NCBI RefSeq assembly: GCF_016756315.1 | Contig: NZ_AP024235.1 | Span: forward strand, 1,488,001 to 1,552,000 | Direction of reading: 5' to 3' | Length of the DNA stretch: 64,000 nucleotides | Source: Alteromonas sp. KC3 | GTDB lineage: Bacteria > Pseudomonadota > Gammaproteobacteria > Enterobacterales > Alteromonadaceae | Part shown: positions 35,428-43,690 of the stretch, one piece after another | How the letters are laid out: each line of letters begins with the position of its first letter | How positions within the stretch are numbered: position 1 is the first letter of the stretch | Position numbers and translations under genes: made by a program | The notes under the pieces: generated by a model | Seen by the model: only the letters and a program-made list of their open reading frames with translations | The model's database searches: none | Told to the model about the DNA's origin: nothing

Positions 35428-36837
35428 ATGTCGGTTGTTACACGATTTGCACCTAGCCCAACAGGCTACCTTCACGTTGGTGGCGCACGTACAGCGCTTT
35501 ATTCTTGGCTCTTAGCAAAAAATAATGGTGGCGAGTTTGTACTTCGTATTGAAGATACAGATATCGAGCGTTCAACAGAAGAAGCAAAGCAGGCCATCTT
35601 AGACGGAATGTTGTGGCTTGGATTAACGTGGGATACAGGTCCTATTTACCAGACTGATCGCTTCGATCGTTATAAAGAGCTAATTCAACAATTGCTTGAT
35701 GAAGGTAAGGCATATAAATGCTTTATGAGCTCAGAAGAACTTGATGCCATTCGTGAAGCGCAAAAAGAGCGTGGAGAAAAACCTCGTTACCCTGGTACTT
35801 GGCGAGACAGAACTGACCACCCTGAAGGCCAACCTTTTGTTATTCGGTTTAAGAACCCGCTTGAAGGCAAAGTAGTAATTACCGACCATGTTCGAGGCAA
35901 AATTGAAATCAGTAATACAGAACTTGATGATTTAATTATTCAACGTTCTGATGGCACACCAACGTATAACTTTTGCGTAGTTGTTGACGATTGGGATATG
36001 GGGATTACTCACGTGGTTCGTGGTGAAGACCATATAAACAATACGCCACGCCAAATTAATATTCTTGAAGCGCTTGGTGCACCCGTACCAGAGTACGCCC
36101 ACGTTTCTATGATTTTAGGTGACGACGGTAAGAAGTTGTCAAAGCGTCACGGTGCAGTGAGCGTAATGCAATATCGCGACGATGGTTTCTTACCACAAGC
36201 GGTGCTTAACTATTTAGTCAGACTTGGTTGGTCTCATGGTGATCAAGAAATTTTCTCATTAGACGAAATGATTGAGAAGTTCAGTCTTGATGCGATAGGG
36301 CAGTCAGCTTCTGCATTCAATACAGAAAAATTGATTTGGTTGAACCAGCACTATATTAAATCACTACCAGCGAGCGAAGTAGCTTCTCACGCTAAATGGC
36401 ATTTTGACGCTTTAGGCGTGGACTTAACAGCAGGACCTGCGCTTGAGTCAATAATTGCGATTCAAGCTGACCGTGTTAAGACGTTGAAAGAGCTTGCAGA
36501 GATATCGACGTATTTTTATCAAGATTACGACGATTTTGACGCCAACGCTGCGAAAAAGCATCTTCGACCAGTAGCGAAAGGTCCTCTTGAGCACGTGAAA
36601 GCTAAATTAATGGCAATTGAAGAGTGGAACCCTGAAAATATTCAAGCCGCTATTAATGGTACGGCAGAAGAACTGGAAGTTGGTATGGGTAAAGTAGGTA
36701 TGCCGTTGCGTGTAGCTGTTACCGGTGGTGGTAACTCGCCATCGTTAGATATCACCTTGAATCTGCTTTCAAAAGAGAAAATTGGCGAGAGAATCGACAA
36801 AGCGCTCACTTTTATAGCAAACAGAGAAAATTCATAA
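35428..36837 (+). CDS. gltX: Glutamate--tRNA ligase GltX
   Basis: GltX charges tRNA-Glu with glutamate. The 469-residue class I synthetase has the HIGH-type motif [14 protein letters not shown] (about 8-21) and the KMSKS-type motif KKLSKRHG (near 237-244). I start at the ATG at 35428, where the family's conserved N-terminus [10 protein letters not shown] begins two residues later; an in-frame GTG six bases earlier is less likely. Its tRNA-Glu substrate genes lie directly downstream. The order tRNA-Val, gltX, tRNA-Ala is the same as at the E. coli valUXY-gltX-alaXW locus. Confidence 0.97.
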   Translation: MSVVTRFAPSPTGYLHVGGARTALYSWLLAKNNGGEFVLRIEDTDIERSTEEAKQAILDGMLWLGLTWDTGPIYQTDRFDRYKELIQQLLDEGKAYKCFMSSEELDAIREAQKERGEKPRYPGTWRDRTDHPEGQPFVIRFKNPLEGKVVITDHVRGKIEISNTELDDLIIQRSDGTPTYNFCVVVDDWDMGITHVVRGEDHINNTPRQINILEALGAPVPEYAHVSMILGDDGKKLSKRHGAVSVMQYRDDGFLPQAVLNYLVRLGWSHGDQEIFSLDEMIEKFSLDAIGQSASAFNTEKLIWLNQHYIKSLPASEVASHAKWHFDALGVDLTAGPALESIIAIQADRVKTLKELAEISTYFYQDYDDFDANAAKKHLRPVAKGPLEHVKAKLMAIEEWNPENIQAAINGTAEELEVGMGKVGMPLRVAVTGGGNSPSLDITLNLLSKEKIGERIDKALTFIANRENS

Positions 36838-36845
36838 AAAAACCG

Positions 36846-36874
36846 TTGACATGACAGGGGGGGATGCCTAGAAT
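36846..36874 (+). promoter_or_regulatory. Promoter of the tRNA-Ala/Glu operon
   Basis: TTGACA (36846-36851), a 17-base spacer, TAGAAT (36869-36874) and discriminator GCGCCCC: a strong stringent-type promoter starting eight bases after the gltX stop and 50 bases before tRNA-Ala. Confidence 0.85.
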
Positions 36875-36924
36875 GCGCCCCGCTGTCACGGAACAGTCAC
36901 ACAAAAAGTGATTGGGACTATGAC

Positions 36925-37000
36925 GGGGCCATAGCTCAGCTGGGAGAGCGCCTGCATGGCATGCAGGAGGTCGGCGGTTCGATCCCGCCTGGCTCCACCA
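36925..37000 (+). tRNA. tRNA-Ala(GGC)
   Basis: 76 bases with encoded CCA. Acceptor GGGGCCA pairs with TGGCTCC (one G-U); anticodon GGC in GCATGGCATGC; T arm GGTTCGATCCC. First gene of the five-tRNA operon. Confidence 0.97.
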
Positions 37001-37025
37001 AGCTACAGAGTATGTGGTTTGATTT

Positions 37026-37142
37026 AGGCTGGAGTTTTTAACTTCGGACGGAAATTTCAGTAAGGATAAGGTCGCTCGATTCGCAGAGCTCATCTCGCCT
37101 TACAGAAATTTAGTGAAGCTTTGCTTCACTAGCAAAATTTCT
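37026..37142 (+). repeat. Conserved 117-base tRNA spacer, copy 1
   Basis: The last 117 bases before tRNA-Glu copy 1. The same block recurs before each of the other tRNA-Glu genes. It contains a long hairpin: ACAGAAATTT (37102-37111) and TAGTGAAGC pair with GCTTCACTA and AAATTTCTGT (37135-37144), the last two bases being tRNA-Glu positions 1-2. Probably a processing structure. Confidence 0.85.
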
Positions 37143-37218
37143 GTCCCCTTCGTCTAGAGGCCTAGGACACCGCCCTTTCACGGCGGTAACAGGGGTTCGA
37201 ATCCCCTAGGGGACGCCA
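37143..37218 (+). tRNA. tRNA-Glu(UUC), copy 1
   Basis: 76 bases with encoded CCA; acceptor GTCCCCT pairs with AGGGGAC; anticodon UUC in CCTTTCACGG; T arm GGTTCGAATCC. First of four identical genes at about 228-base spacing. Confidence 0.97.
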
Positions 37219-37255
37219 TATTTTATCGCGTCACAGTCGATTAATACTGTGAAAT

Positions 37256-37372
37256 AGGCTGGAGTATTTAGCTCCGGACGGAAATTTCAGTAAGGATAAG
37301 GTCGCTCGATTCGCAGAGCTCATCTCGCCTTACAGAAATTTAGTGAAGCTTTGCTTCACTAGCAAAATTTCT
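37256..37372 (+). repeat. Conserved 117-base tRNA spacer, copy 2
   Basis: Nearly identical to the block before tRNA-Glu copy 1, with the same hairpin at its 3' end. Preceded by a second shared block (ATCGCGTCACAGTCGATTAA and following bases) found after copies 1, 2 and 3. Confidence 0.85.
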
Positions 37373-37448
37373 GTCCCCTTCGTCTAGAGGCCTAGGACAC
37401 CGCCCTTTCACGGCGGTAACAGGGGTTCGAATCCCCTAGGGGACGCCA
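37373..37448 (+). tRNA. tRNA-Glu(UUC), copy 2
   Basis: Identical to copy 1, with encoded CCA and anticodon UUC. Confidence 0.97.
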
Positions 37449-37483
37449 TTTTATCGCGTCACAGTCGATTAATACTGTGAAAT

Positions 37484-37600
37484 AGGCTGGAGTTTTTAAC
37501 TTCGGACGGAAATTTCAGTAAGGAAAAGGTCGCTCGATTCGCAGAGCTCATCTCGCCTTACAGAAATTTAGTGAAGCTTTGCTTCACTAGCAAAATTTCT
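37484..37600 (+). repeat. Conserved 117-base tRNA spacer, copy 3
   Basis: Same block as the other spacers with one or two base differences (for example AAGGAAAAGG instead of AAGGATAAGG). The hairpin arms are unchanged. Confidence 0.85.
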
Positions 37601-37676
37601 GTCCCCTTCGTCTAGAGGCCTAGGACACCGCCCTTTCACGGCGGTAACAGGGGTTCGAATCCCCTAGGGGACGCCA
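37601..37676 (+). tRNA. tRNA-Glu(UUC), copy 3
   Basis: Identical to copies 1 and 2, with encoded CCA and anticodon UUC. Confidence 0.97.
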
Positions 37677-37711
37677 TTTTATCGCGTCACAGTCGATTAA
37701 AACTGTGAAAT

Positions 37712-37828
37712 AGGCTGGAGTGTTTAGCTCCGGACGGAAATTTCAGTAAGGATAATGTCGCTCGATTCGCAGAGCTCATCTCGCCTTACAGAAATTTAGT
37801 GAAGCTTTGCTTCACTAGCAAAATTTCT
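37712..37828 (+). repeat. Conserved 117-base tRNA spacer, copy 4
   Basis: Same block as the other spacers, with small changes (AAGGATAATG in place of AAGGATAAGG). The hairpin arms are unchanged. Confidence 0.85.
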
Positions 37829-37904
37829 GTCCCCTTCGTCTAGAGGCCTAGGACACCGCCCTTTCACGGCGGTAACAGGGGTTCGAATCCCCTAGGGGAC
37901 GCCA
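37829..37904 (+). tRNA. tRNA-Glu(UUC), copy 4
   Basis: Identical to the other copies; last gene of the operon, followed ten bases later by an intrinsic terminator. Confidence 0.97.
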
Positions 37905-37913
37905 TATCGAAAA

Positions 37914-37938
37914 AACCAGCCATCCGGCTGGTTTTTTT
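37914..37938 (+). terminator. Terminator of the tRNA-Ala/Glu operon
   Basis: AACCAGCC and GGCTGGTT form an eight-base-pair stem around ATCC and are followed by a T run. Confidence 0.93.
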
Positions 37939-38300
37939 GTTTTTACCTCTCTCAAATTGCGTTTCTTCAAGTCTCTTAGCCAAAGCGCTTTAAAAGTATG
38001 ATGAAAGTGGACAGTCACTTTTTATTTGAATCAAAAGTGGACAGACACTTATTCTCTGTCGCTGGTTAAGTTCATCGCAAACTCTAAAGCAACGAAGTGA
38101 GACGACTGCGCAAAGTGGACAGTCACTTTCTAAGTCGAATCGGTTGAACAAATTTTTGCGTGTTTCAAAATCACTCGTCGCCTTAATGGTGTAATTGCAC
38201 CTATACACCAACAGCGCTCAAAAATACGAGTTTAGCGTTATCAGCACATACTATGGATTAAATGACTGTTATTATTACCTTCCAAACTACGAGGTGTTAT
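37939..38300. other. Gene-free region with three short repeats
   Basis: Between the tRNA terminator and the M14 peptidase gene. It holds three copies of the short repeat: AAAGTGGACAGTCACTTT near 38005 and 38110 and AAAGTGGACAGACACTTA near 38034. No convincing gene or RNA is visible in the rest. Confidence 0.6.
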
Positions 38301-39206
38301 ATGCAGAATTATCCAATAGGAACCCCGGGTAAGCCGTGGGGAGACGAAGAAAAAGCACAATGGAAAGCACAGCAACGTATTCAGCGAAGCTATAAAGAAG
38401 AAGTGCTTGATAAGCTGAATAAAATTATTCCTGACGGATTTTCACTAAAGCAATATGGTGCACTACCGTACGATGAAGCTCGTTACCCGTTGTTTGCCGT
38501 ACTCCCTACAAGCTTTGATCCAAATAAGCCTTCAGCATTAGTAACAGGCGGTGTTCATGGTTACGAAACCAGTGGCGTCCAGGGAGCGCTTCAATTTATT
38601 GAAACTAAACTTTCTAAGTATTCAAAAGATTGCAATATTGTGGTGGTGCCATGTGTAAGTCCTTGGGGATATGAGACAATAAATCGCTGGAATCCTCTAG
38701 CGCTAGATCCGAATCGTTCATTTTTTGAAAACTCGCCAGCGCCTGAAGCGGCGCAACTGATGACGTTAATAGATGAATTAAACATACCGCTTTCATTACA
38801 CATAGACCTGCACGAAACCACTGACACAGATAACTCAGAGTTTAGGCCCGCCCTTGCTGCAAGAGACGGCACTACGCATGATAATTGGAATATCCCAGAT
38901 GGGTTTTACACTGTAGCGAATACGCCGAACCCACAAATAGCCTTTCAAGAGTCGGTGATTAACGCGGTCAAGCAAGTTACTCACATCGCACCGCCTGACG
39001 ATAATGGGAAAATTATAGGCGCAGATGTAGTGAGCGAGGGGGTTATTTGCTACGACAAGAAAACACTGTTTCTATGTGGTGGAATGACTGACGCTGAATT
39101 TGTTACTACTACAGAGGTTTACCCCGATAGTGCTAACGCTACACCACAGAACTGCAATGACGCACAAGTGGCAGCAATTTGCGCAGCATTAGAATTTGTT
39201 AAATAG
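38301..39206 (+). CDS. M14-family zinc carboxypeptidase-like protein
   Basis: A 301-residue cytoplasmic metallopeptidase-like protein. Zinc ligands His and Glu lie in GGVHGYETSG and the third ligand His in SLHIDLHETTD; the general-base Glu of the family is probably that in TTTEVYP near residue 277. The fold also covers succinylglutamate desuccinylase and aspartoacylase, so amide hydrolysis on a small substrate is equally possible. I start at the ATG at 38301 (GAGGTG six bases upstream); a longer frame from 38262 adds 13 residues with no ribosome site. Single gene after the tRNA operon. Confidence 0.82.
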   Translation: MQNYPIGTPGKPWGDEEKAQWKAQQRIQRSYKEEVLDKLNKIIPDGFSLKQYGALPYDEARYPLFAVLPTSFDPNKPSALVTGGVHGYETSGVQGALQFIETKLSKYSKDCNIVVVPCVSPWGYETINRWNPLALDPNRSFFENSPAPEAAQLMTLIDELNIPLSLHIDLHETTDTDNSEFRPALAARDGTTHDNWNIPDGFYTVANTPNPQIAFQESVINAVKQVTHIAPPDDNGKIIGADVVSEGVICYDKKTLFLCGGMTDAEFVTTTEVYPDSANATPQNCNDAQVAAICAALEFVK

Positions 39207-39266
39207 ACGCTTGAACGTTTAGACGTCTAGATGTATATTTAAGCCTTCAATGAAGGGGGCTCAATT

Positions 39267-39488
39267 GTGTTTATCTATTCGGCAGTAATTTACGACGGCA
39301 ACAAACAAAATCTTATTCGTCACGAATGCAGGACAGACACTGAGTTTTCCGCATTCTTGGAAGATAAGTTTGGTTGCTTTGTTTGCCTGTGGTCGAATAA
39401 AGAGTTATCAGAGAGCACACTTAACGCCATTGCGGCTTCTCGTGTTTCTCACCAATCGCAAGAAGAAATAGGTAACATTTCACTATGA
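39267..39488 (+). CDS. Hypothetical 73-residue protein
   Basis: I do not recognise this protein. It starts at GTG with a purine-rich AGGGGG site nearby and overlaps the next gene's ATG by four bases (ATGA), which supports translation. It is soluble, about 73 residues, with three cysteines. One copy of the short repeat (GGACAGACACT at about 39331) lies inside it, encoding RTDTEF. Probably forms a small operon with the DUF1289 gene. Confidence 0.6.
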   Translation: MFIYSAVIYDGNKQNLIRHECRTDTEFSAFLEDKFGCFVCLWSNKELSESTLNAIAASRVSHQSQEEIGNISL

Positions 39489-39676
39489 ATCTAGCTTCAC
39501 CGTGCGTGGCATTATGTAAGCTTGACGAACAAGATATTTGTATTGGCTGTCAGCGCACAATCGATGAAATTACGCACTGGCAATATTACTCTGAGTCGCA
39601 AAAACAAGCTGTGTTCGAGCGGCTCTATAAAAAATCGGACACACACTCAATTTCGATTAATAGTATCAAGCTCTAA
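39485..39676 (+). CDS. DUF1289 family Fe-S-like small protein
   Basis: A 63-residue protein with SPCVALCKLDEQDICIGCQRTIDEITHW, the four-cysteine pattern of DUF1289. Members are often found beside oxidoreductases and have no established function. It overlaps the upstream small gene by four bases. The C-terminal tail KKSDTHSISINSIKL is read through a copy of the short repeat (ATCGGACACACACT at about 39634), so the ending of this protein appears to have been rewritten by the repeat. Confidence 0.8.
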   Translation: MNLASPCVALCKLDEQDICIGCQRTIDEITHWQYYSESQKQAVFERLYKKSDTHSISINSIKL

Positions 39677-39681
39677 ACTCA

Positions 39682-39722
39682 AAATGGACAGACACTTTAT
39701 GTAAATAAGTGTCTGTCCATTT
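39682..39722. repeat. Perfect inverted pair of short repeats, hairpin
   Basis: AAATGGACAGACACTT (39682-39697) and AAGTGTCTGTCCATTT (39707-39722) are perfect 16-base arms around nine bases, just after the DUF1289 gene. A further inverted copy, AAGTGTCTGTCCATTT, lies near 39745. Could act as a transcript end. Confidence 0.85.
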
Positions 39723-39880
39723 GAGCCCTCATTTTTCACTCATCAAGTGTCTGTCCATTTCTATAATTTTTTTGCAAAGTTAATTCTTTAGCAATCCATG
39801 TTTATTCCATAGCGACGTCTAGTGCTTTTTGATAAAATCTCGCGCCGTTTTTTAATGTAGCTTGAAAGAGACTTTACCTG

Positions 39881-40819
39881 ATGAAAGTAATGCTAGCCCC
39901 GATGGAAGGGGTTGTTGACCACTTAATGAGAGACATGTTGACTCGTGTAGGCGGTTTCGACCAATGCGTTACAGAATTCGTAAGGGTAGTCGACCAAAAG
40001 TTGCCGAAAAAAACCTTCTATCGTCTCTGCCCTGAACTTCACAATGGTGGCAAAACTCCAGCAGGCGTTCCCGTGCGTGTCCAATTGCTTGGCCAACATC
40101 CTCAATGGCTAGCTGAGAATGCAGAAACCGCTATTGAGCTAGGATCGCCAGGTGTAGATCTCAACTTTGGATGCCCAGCAAAAACGGTTAACAAAAGCAA
40201 AGGCGGTGCTGTATTGCTTAAAGAAACACAAACGCTATACGATATTGTAAAAGCAGTCAGAGAGGCTGTTCCAAGTCACATTCCTGTTTCTGCGAAAATT
40301 CGACTGGGTTTTGAAGATAAGTCTTTAGCAATCGATAACGCTATAGCTATTACCGAAGCAGGCGCTTCAGAGCTTGTAGTGCATGCAAGAACTAAAACGG
40401 AAGGGTACAAGCCACCTGCTTATTGGGATTGGATTGCAAAAATTAAACAGCATACGCAAATTCCCTTGGTCGCTAATGGCGAGATTTGGAGTAGTGAGGA
40501 TTCTAAGCGCTGCCAACAGCAATCTGATTGTGAAAATCTAATGATAGGGCGAGGAGCGTTAGCCCTTCCAAACTTAGCGCTGTGTATCAAAAATGGTGAG
40601 GACCCCATGCCATGGCCTGAACTAGCATCGCTATTGATACAGTACTCAGGTTATGAAATATTCGGGGATAAGGGCAAATACTATCCGAACAGAATAAAGC
40701 AGTGGTGTGGGTATTTAAAAAGACAGTATCCAGAAGCTGAAATTTTATTCAATGATATTAGGCGCTTGACCAATTCTCAAGATATCGTTGATGTGCTAGC
40801 TCGCCAGTCCTCGCATTAA
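39881..40819 (+). CDS. dusC: tRNA-dihydrouridine(16) synthase DusC
   Basis: DusC reduces uridine 16 in the D loop of tRNA with FMN and NADPH. The 312-residue protein has the FMN-binding start MKVMLAPMEGVVD, the catalytic cysteine in VDLNFGCPAKTVNKSKGGA, SAKIRLG, VVHARTKTEGY and the phosphate-binding NGEIWS and MIGRGAL. Agreement with DusC, including the C-terminal helical domain ending KQWCGYLKRQYP, is better than with DusA or DusB. Length matches the family. Stand-alone gene. Confidence 0.93.
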   Translation: MKVMLAPMEGVVDHLMRDMLTRVGGFDQCVTEFVRVVDQKLPKKTFYRLCPELHNGGKTPAGVPVRVQLLGQHPQWLAENAETAIELGSPGVDLNFGCPAKTVNKSKGGAVLLKETQTLYDIVKAVREAVPSHIPVSAKIRLGFEDKSLAIDNAIAITEAGASELVVHARTKTEGYKPPAYWDWIAKIKQHTQIPLVANGEIWSSEDSKRCQQQSDCENLMIGRGALALPNLALCIKNGEDPMPWPELASLLIQYSGYEIFGDKGKYYPNRIKQWCGYLKRQYPEAEILFNDIRRLTNSQDIVDVLARQSSH

Positions 40820-40943
40820 TATAACGCTCTACCTTAGTGCAACTTGGCAAGTGCACATTCCTTAGCTAGGCTGTTTTGTACTGGGGAAATTGAATCAATA
40901 ACCCCCAGTATCCACAAATAATAAGAATAGCTCTGGGGAACAC

Positions 40944-42371
40944 ATGAAAATTATACCTTCGAAGCTGACACTATCGATGGCTTGCATCGCATCATTTTGT
41001 TTGATGGGATGTGGCCAAGATGCCAGCGTTGATAGCACACAAGCACCTAAAGTATCGATAAATCCTGACCCTTATCCAAGTACGTACAAACCAATCCTAA
41101 GTGAACCTACCCTTATTACCAACGTAACCATTTTTGATGGCATTGGCGGCAAAATTGAAAACGGTAGTGTTTATTTCGCTGAAGGAAAGATTCAAGCTGT
41201 TGCCAAAAGTGGACAATCACTCGATACCGCGAGCAACACAACAATAATCGACGGCACTGGTAAGTGGGTAACACCAGGTATTATCGATAACCATAGTCAC
41301 TTAGGCGTGTATCCGTCACCGTCTACTCGTTCCCATTCTGATGGTAATGAAATGACCAATCCAGTTACTGCACAGGTTTGGGCCGAGCACTCTGTTTGGC
41401 CGCAAGACCCTGGTTTTGGGCGTGCTTTAGCCGGCGGGGTGACAACGCTACAAATTTTACCAGGCTCGGCTAATTTATTTGGTGGCCGCTCGGTGGTGCT
41501 TAAAAATGTGCCAAGTCGTACTATGCAGGATATGAAGTTTCCACAAGCTCCTTATGGCATGAAAATGGCTTGTGGTGAGAACCCGAAACGCGTCTACGGT
41601 GAAAAAGGTGGGCCAATGACAAGGATGGGTAACGTAGCGGGATATCGACAAGCATGGTCAGATGCTCAAGATTACCTTCGAAAATGGGAAGCCTACGAAC
41701 GTGATTATGAAGCCGGTAAAGATGCGTCACCACCTAAAAGAGATTTGAAGCTAGAGACGCTTGCAGGCGTTTTGAAAGGTGATATTCGCGTTCATATGCA
41801 TTGTTATCGAGCAGATGAAATGACCGTAATGATGGATGTGATGAAAGAGTTTGACTATCAAATTGGCACTTTTCATCACGCGGTTGAAGCATACAAAATT
41901 GCTGACAAGCTGAAAGAAAACAATGTGTGTTCAGCGATGTGGGCAGATTGGTGGGGCTTCAAGATGGAAGCTTACGATGGCATTCGTGAAAACATTCCCG
42001 CGGTTCATGCTGCCGGTGCTTGTGCCATAGTACATTCTGATAGCGACCTTGGGATACAGCGCTTAAATCAAGAAGCGGCCAAAGCGTGGTCGGATGGTAA
42101 GCGTGCTGGTATTGATATTCCTATGGAAGACGCTTGGATTTGGCTCTCGGCTAATCCAGCGAAGTCACTGGGTATTTTTGATAAAACGGGGTCTCTCGAG
42201 GCCGGTAAACAAGCTGACATCGTAGTGTGGAATGGAAATCCATTTTCAACTTACACGAAAGCAGAGCAGGTATATATTGATGGCGGTTTAGCCTACTCCT
42301 TAACGGATACGTCGTCATGGCCAGTGAGTGATTTCGAGCTAGGCCAAGTGGGTGAAGGAGATTCTAAATGA
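40944..42371 (+). CDS. Amidohydrolase-family lipoprotein
   Basis: A 475-residue exported metal-dependent hydrolase. The lipobox LMGC at about residue 23 follows a signal peptide, so it is lipid-anchored. The metal-binding HSH is in VTPGIIDNHSHLG, other ligands are probably HMHCYRADEM, FHHAVEAY and the Asp in IVHSDSDLG; the C-terminal beta strand ADIVVWNGNPF is typical. It overlaps the second amidohydrolase gene (ATGA). A short repeat inside the gene (about 41209) encodes KSGQSL. Substrate is unknown; imidazolonepropionase-like and dipeptidase-like relatives exist. Confidence 0.88.
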   Translation: MKIIPSKLTLSMACIASFCLMGCGQDASVDSTQAPKVSINPDPYPSTYKPILSEPTLITNVTIFDGIGGKIENGSVYFAEGKIQAVAKSGQSLDTASNTTIIDGTGKWVTPGIIDNHSHLGVYPSPSTRSHSDGNEMTNPVTAQVWAEHSVWPQDPGFGRALAGGVTTLQILPGSANLFGGRSVVLKNVPSRTMQDMKFPQAPYGMKMACGENPKRVYGEKGGPMTRMGNVAGYRQAWSDAQDYLRKWEAYERDYEAGKDASPPKRDLKLETLAGVLKGDIRVHMHCYRADEMTVMMDVMKEFDYQIGTFHHAVEAYKIADKLKENNVCSAMWADWWGFKMEAYDGIRENIPAVHAAGACAIVHSDSDLGIQRLNQEAAKAWSDGKRAGIDIPMEDAWIWLSANPAKSLGIFDKTGSLEAGKQADIVVWNGNPFSTYTKAEQVYIDGGLAYSLTDTSSWPVSDFELGQVGEGDSK

Positions 42372-43648
42372 GAAAATTAGCGGTATTACTGGCTACAATG
42401 TCGATAGTGACATCCACATTTGCCGATAACTACGCCATTGTTGGTGGAAAGATACACACCATGGGCTCACAGGGCATTGTTGATCAAGGAACCATCCTTG
42501 TTAGAGATGGCCGAATTGAGTCGGTACAGAGTGGTGAAAGCGTACCTGAAGGTTACGAACGTATAGATGCTAGTGGAAAGGTAGTTACGCCAGGCTTTAT
42601 CGGTGCACTCACTTCTTTAGGTTTAGTTGAAGTGTCATCGTCATCAGGCGTGGTAGATTCAAGTATTGAAATGACGCCAATTTCAAACACAGGTGCAGCA
42701 TTAGATGTTCAATACGCTGTTAACCCTGACAGCTCACTGCTTGCAATTACGCGCCTAGAGGGTATGACTTCCGCGGCTACAGCCATTAATGGCAGTAAAT
42801 ACTTATTTGGTGGGCTTGGCGCAATCATCCAGTTAAGTGGACAGTCACCCGTTTTAAAATCAGCCGCTTTCATGACAATAGACGTGGGTAGCGAAGGTGC
42901 TGAGCATACTGGTGGTTCACGAGCTGCACTTTGGGTAATGCTGGATAAAGTATTTGAGGAAGCTTCGAATGCGGCGGGTGATTTATCAGCAGAGAAGCCA
43001 TGGTATGGGCTGAACACTCGCTCTGATGTAAAAGCACTAAAGCGCGTTATACAAGGTGAAGTGCCGTTATTGATGCGAGCTGATCGCGCTGCGGATATTC
43101 GCCAGGTGATCGCCTTTAAGGACAGACACCCTTCTGTGAAAGTGGTCTTGGTTCATGGCGTAGAAGCCTGGCGCGTTGCAAGTGAGCTTGCGCAATCAAA
43201 TATTCCTGTGATTATCGATCCAGAGTACAACTTGCCAGGTGGATTTGACCAAATGGGCGCTACACTAAGCAACGCCGCACGTCTTCATCAAGCAGGCGTC
43301 AGCGTAGCTATTGGAATGGACACACACAACATTCGACTAGCTGCACAACATGCAGGTAATGCCGTAGCAAATGGTTTACCACATGAGGTTGGCTTAGAAA
43401 GTTTAACGCGTGTACCAGCGTCAATATTTGGGCTTGATACCGAAGTGGGTAGGCTTGAGGTTGGCCTTCAAGCAGATATTGTCATTTGGTCGGGAGATCC
43501 GTTGGAAGTAACCGAAGCTGCTGAGTCAGTGTTCATCAATGGACTACCAATTAAAATGGAGTCTCGACAAACAAAACTTCGAGATAGGTATTTATCACTT
43601 GGCACTGGAAATAGCAAAAAGCCCTCGCAGTATCAGCGAAGTGAATAA
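42368..43648 (+). CDS. Periplasmic amidohydrolase-like protein without the HxH motif
   Basis: A 426-residue exported protein (signal peptide with cleavage after TFA, residue about 19). It shares the amidohydrolase fold of its neighbour (GKVVTPGFIGALTSLG, VLVHGVEAW, AIGMDTHNIRL, ADIVIWSGDPLEV), but where HxH is expected it reads GALTSLG, so a two-metal site of the usual type seems impossible. It overlaps the lipoprotein gene, so the two probably form a complex in which this one is a structural or single-metal partner (inference). It contains short-repeat copies at about 42837 and 43119. Confidence 0.85.
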   Translation: MRKLAVLLATMSIVTSTFADNYAIVGGKIHTMGSQGIVDQGTILVRDGRIESVQSGESVPEGYERIDASGKVVTPGFIGALTSLGLVEVSSSSGVVDSSIEMTPISNTGAALDVQYAVNPDSSLLAITRLEGMTSAATAINGSKYLFGGLGAIIQLSGQSPVLKSAAFMTIDVGSEGAEHTGGSRAALWVMLDKVFEEASNAAGDLSAEKPWYGLNTRSDVKALKRVIQGEVPLLMRADRAADIRQVIAFKDRHPSVKVVLVHGVEAWRVASELAQSNIPVIIDPEYNLPGGFDQMGATLSNAARLHQAGVSVAIGMDTHNIRLAAQHAGNAVANGLPHEVGLESLTRVPASIFGLDTEVGRLEVGLQADIVIWSGDPLEVTEAAESVFINGLPIKMESRQTKLRDRYLSLGTGNSKKPSQYQRSE

Positions 43649-43664
43649 AGAGATTTAATTGTTG

Positions 43665-43690
43665 AAGGCTTTCATTAGAAAGCCTTTTTT
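43665..43690. terminator. Terminator between amidohydrolase operon and Y1 transposase-like gene
   Basis: AAGGCTTTC and GAAAGCCTT form nine base pairs around ATTA, followed by six T on the plus strand. The stop codon of the convergent minus-strand gene sits at its right edge, so it may serve that gene too. Confidence 0.88.

Noticed and set aside
36812..37093. A 93-residue minus-strand open frame
   Set aside because: It covers the antisense of tRNA-Ala and its promoter and has no support.
34418..37904. Regularly spaced repeats that could suggest a CRISPR array
   Set aside because: The repeated units are tRNA genes and their conserved spacers; no cas gene is near and the spacers are not unique.
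34418..37904. A tRNA-anchored genomic island
   Set aside because: No integrase, no partial tRNA duplicate as an attachment site, and the flanking genes are conserved housekeeping genes.
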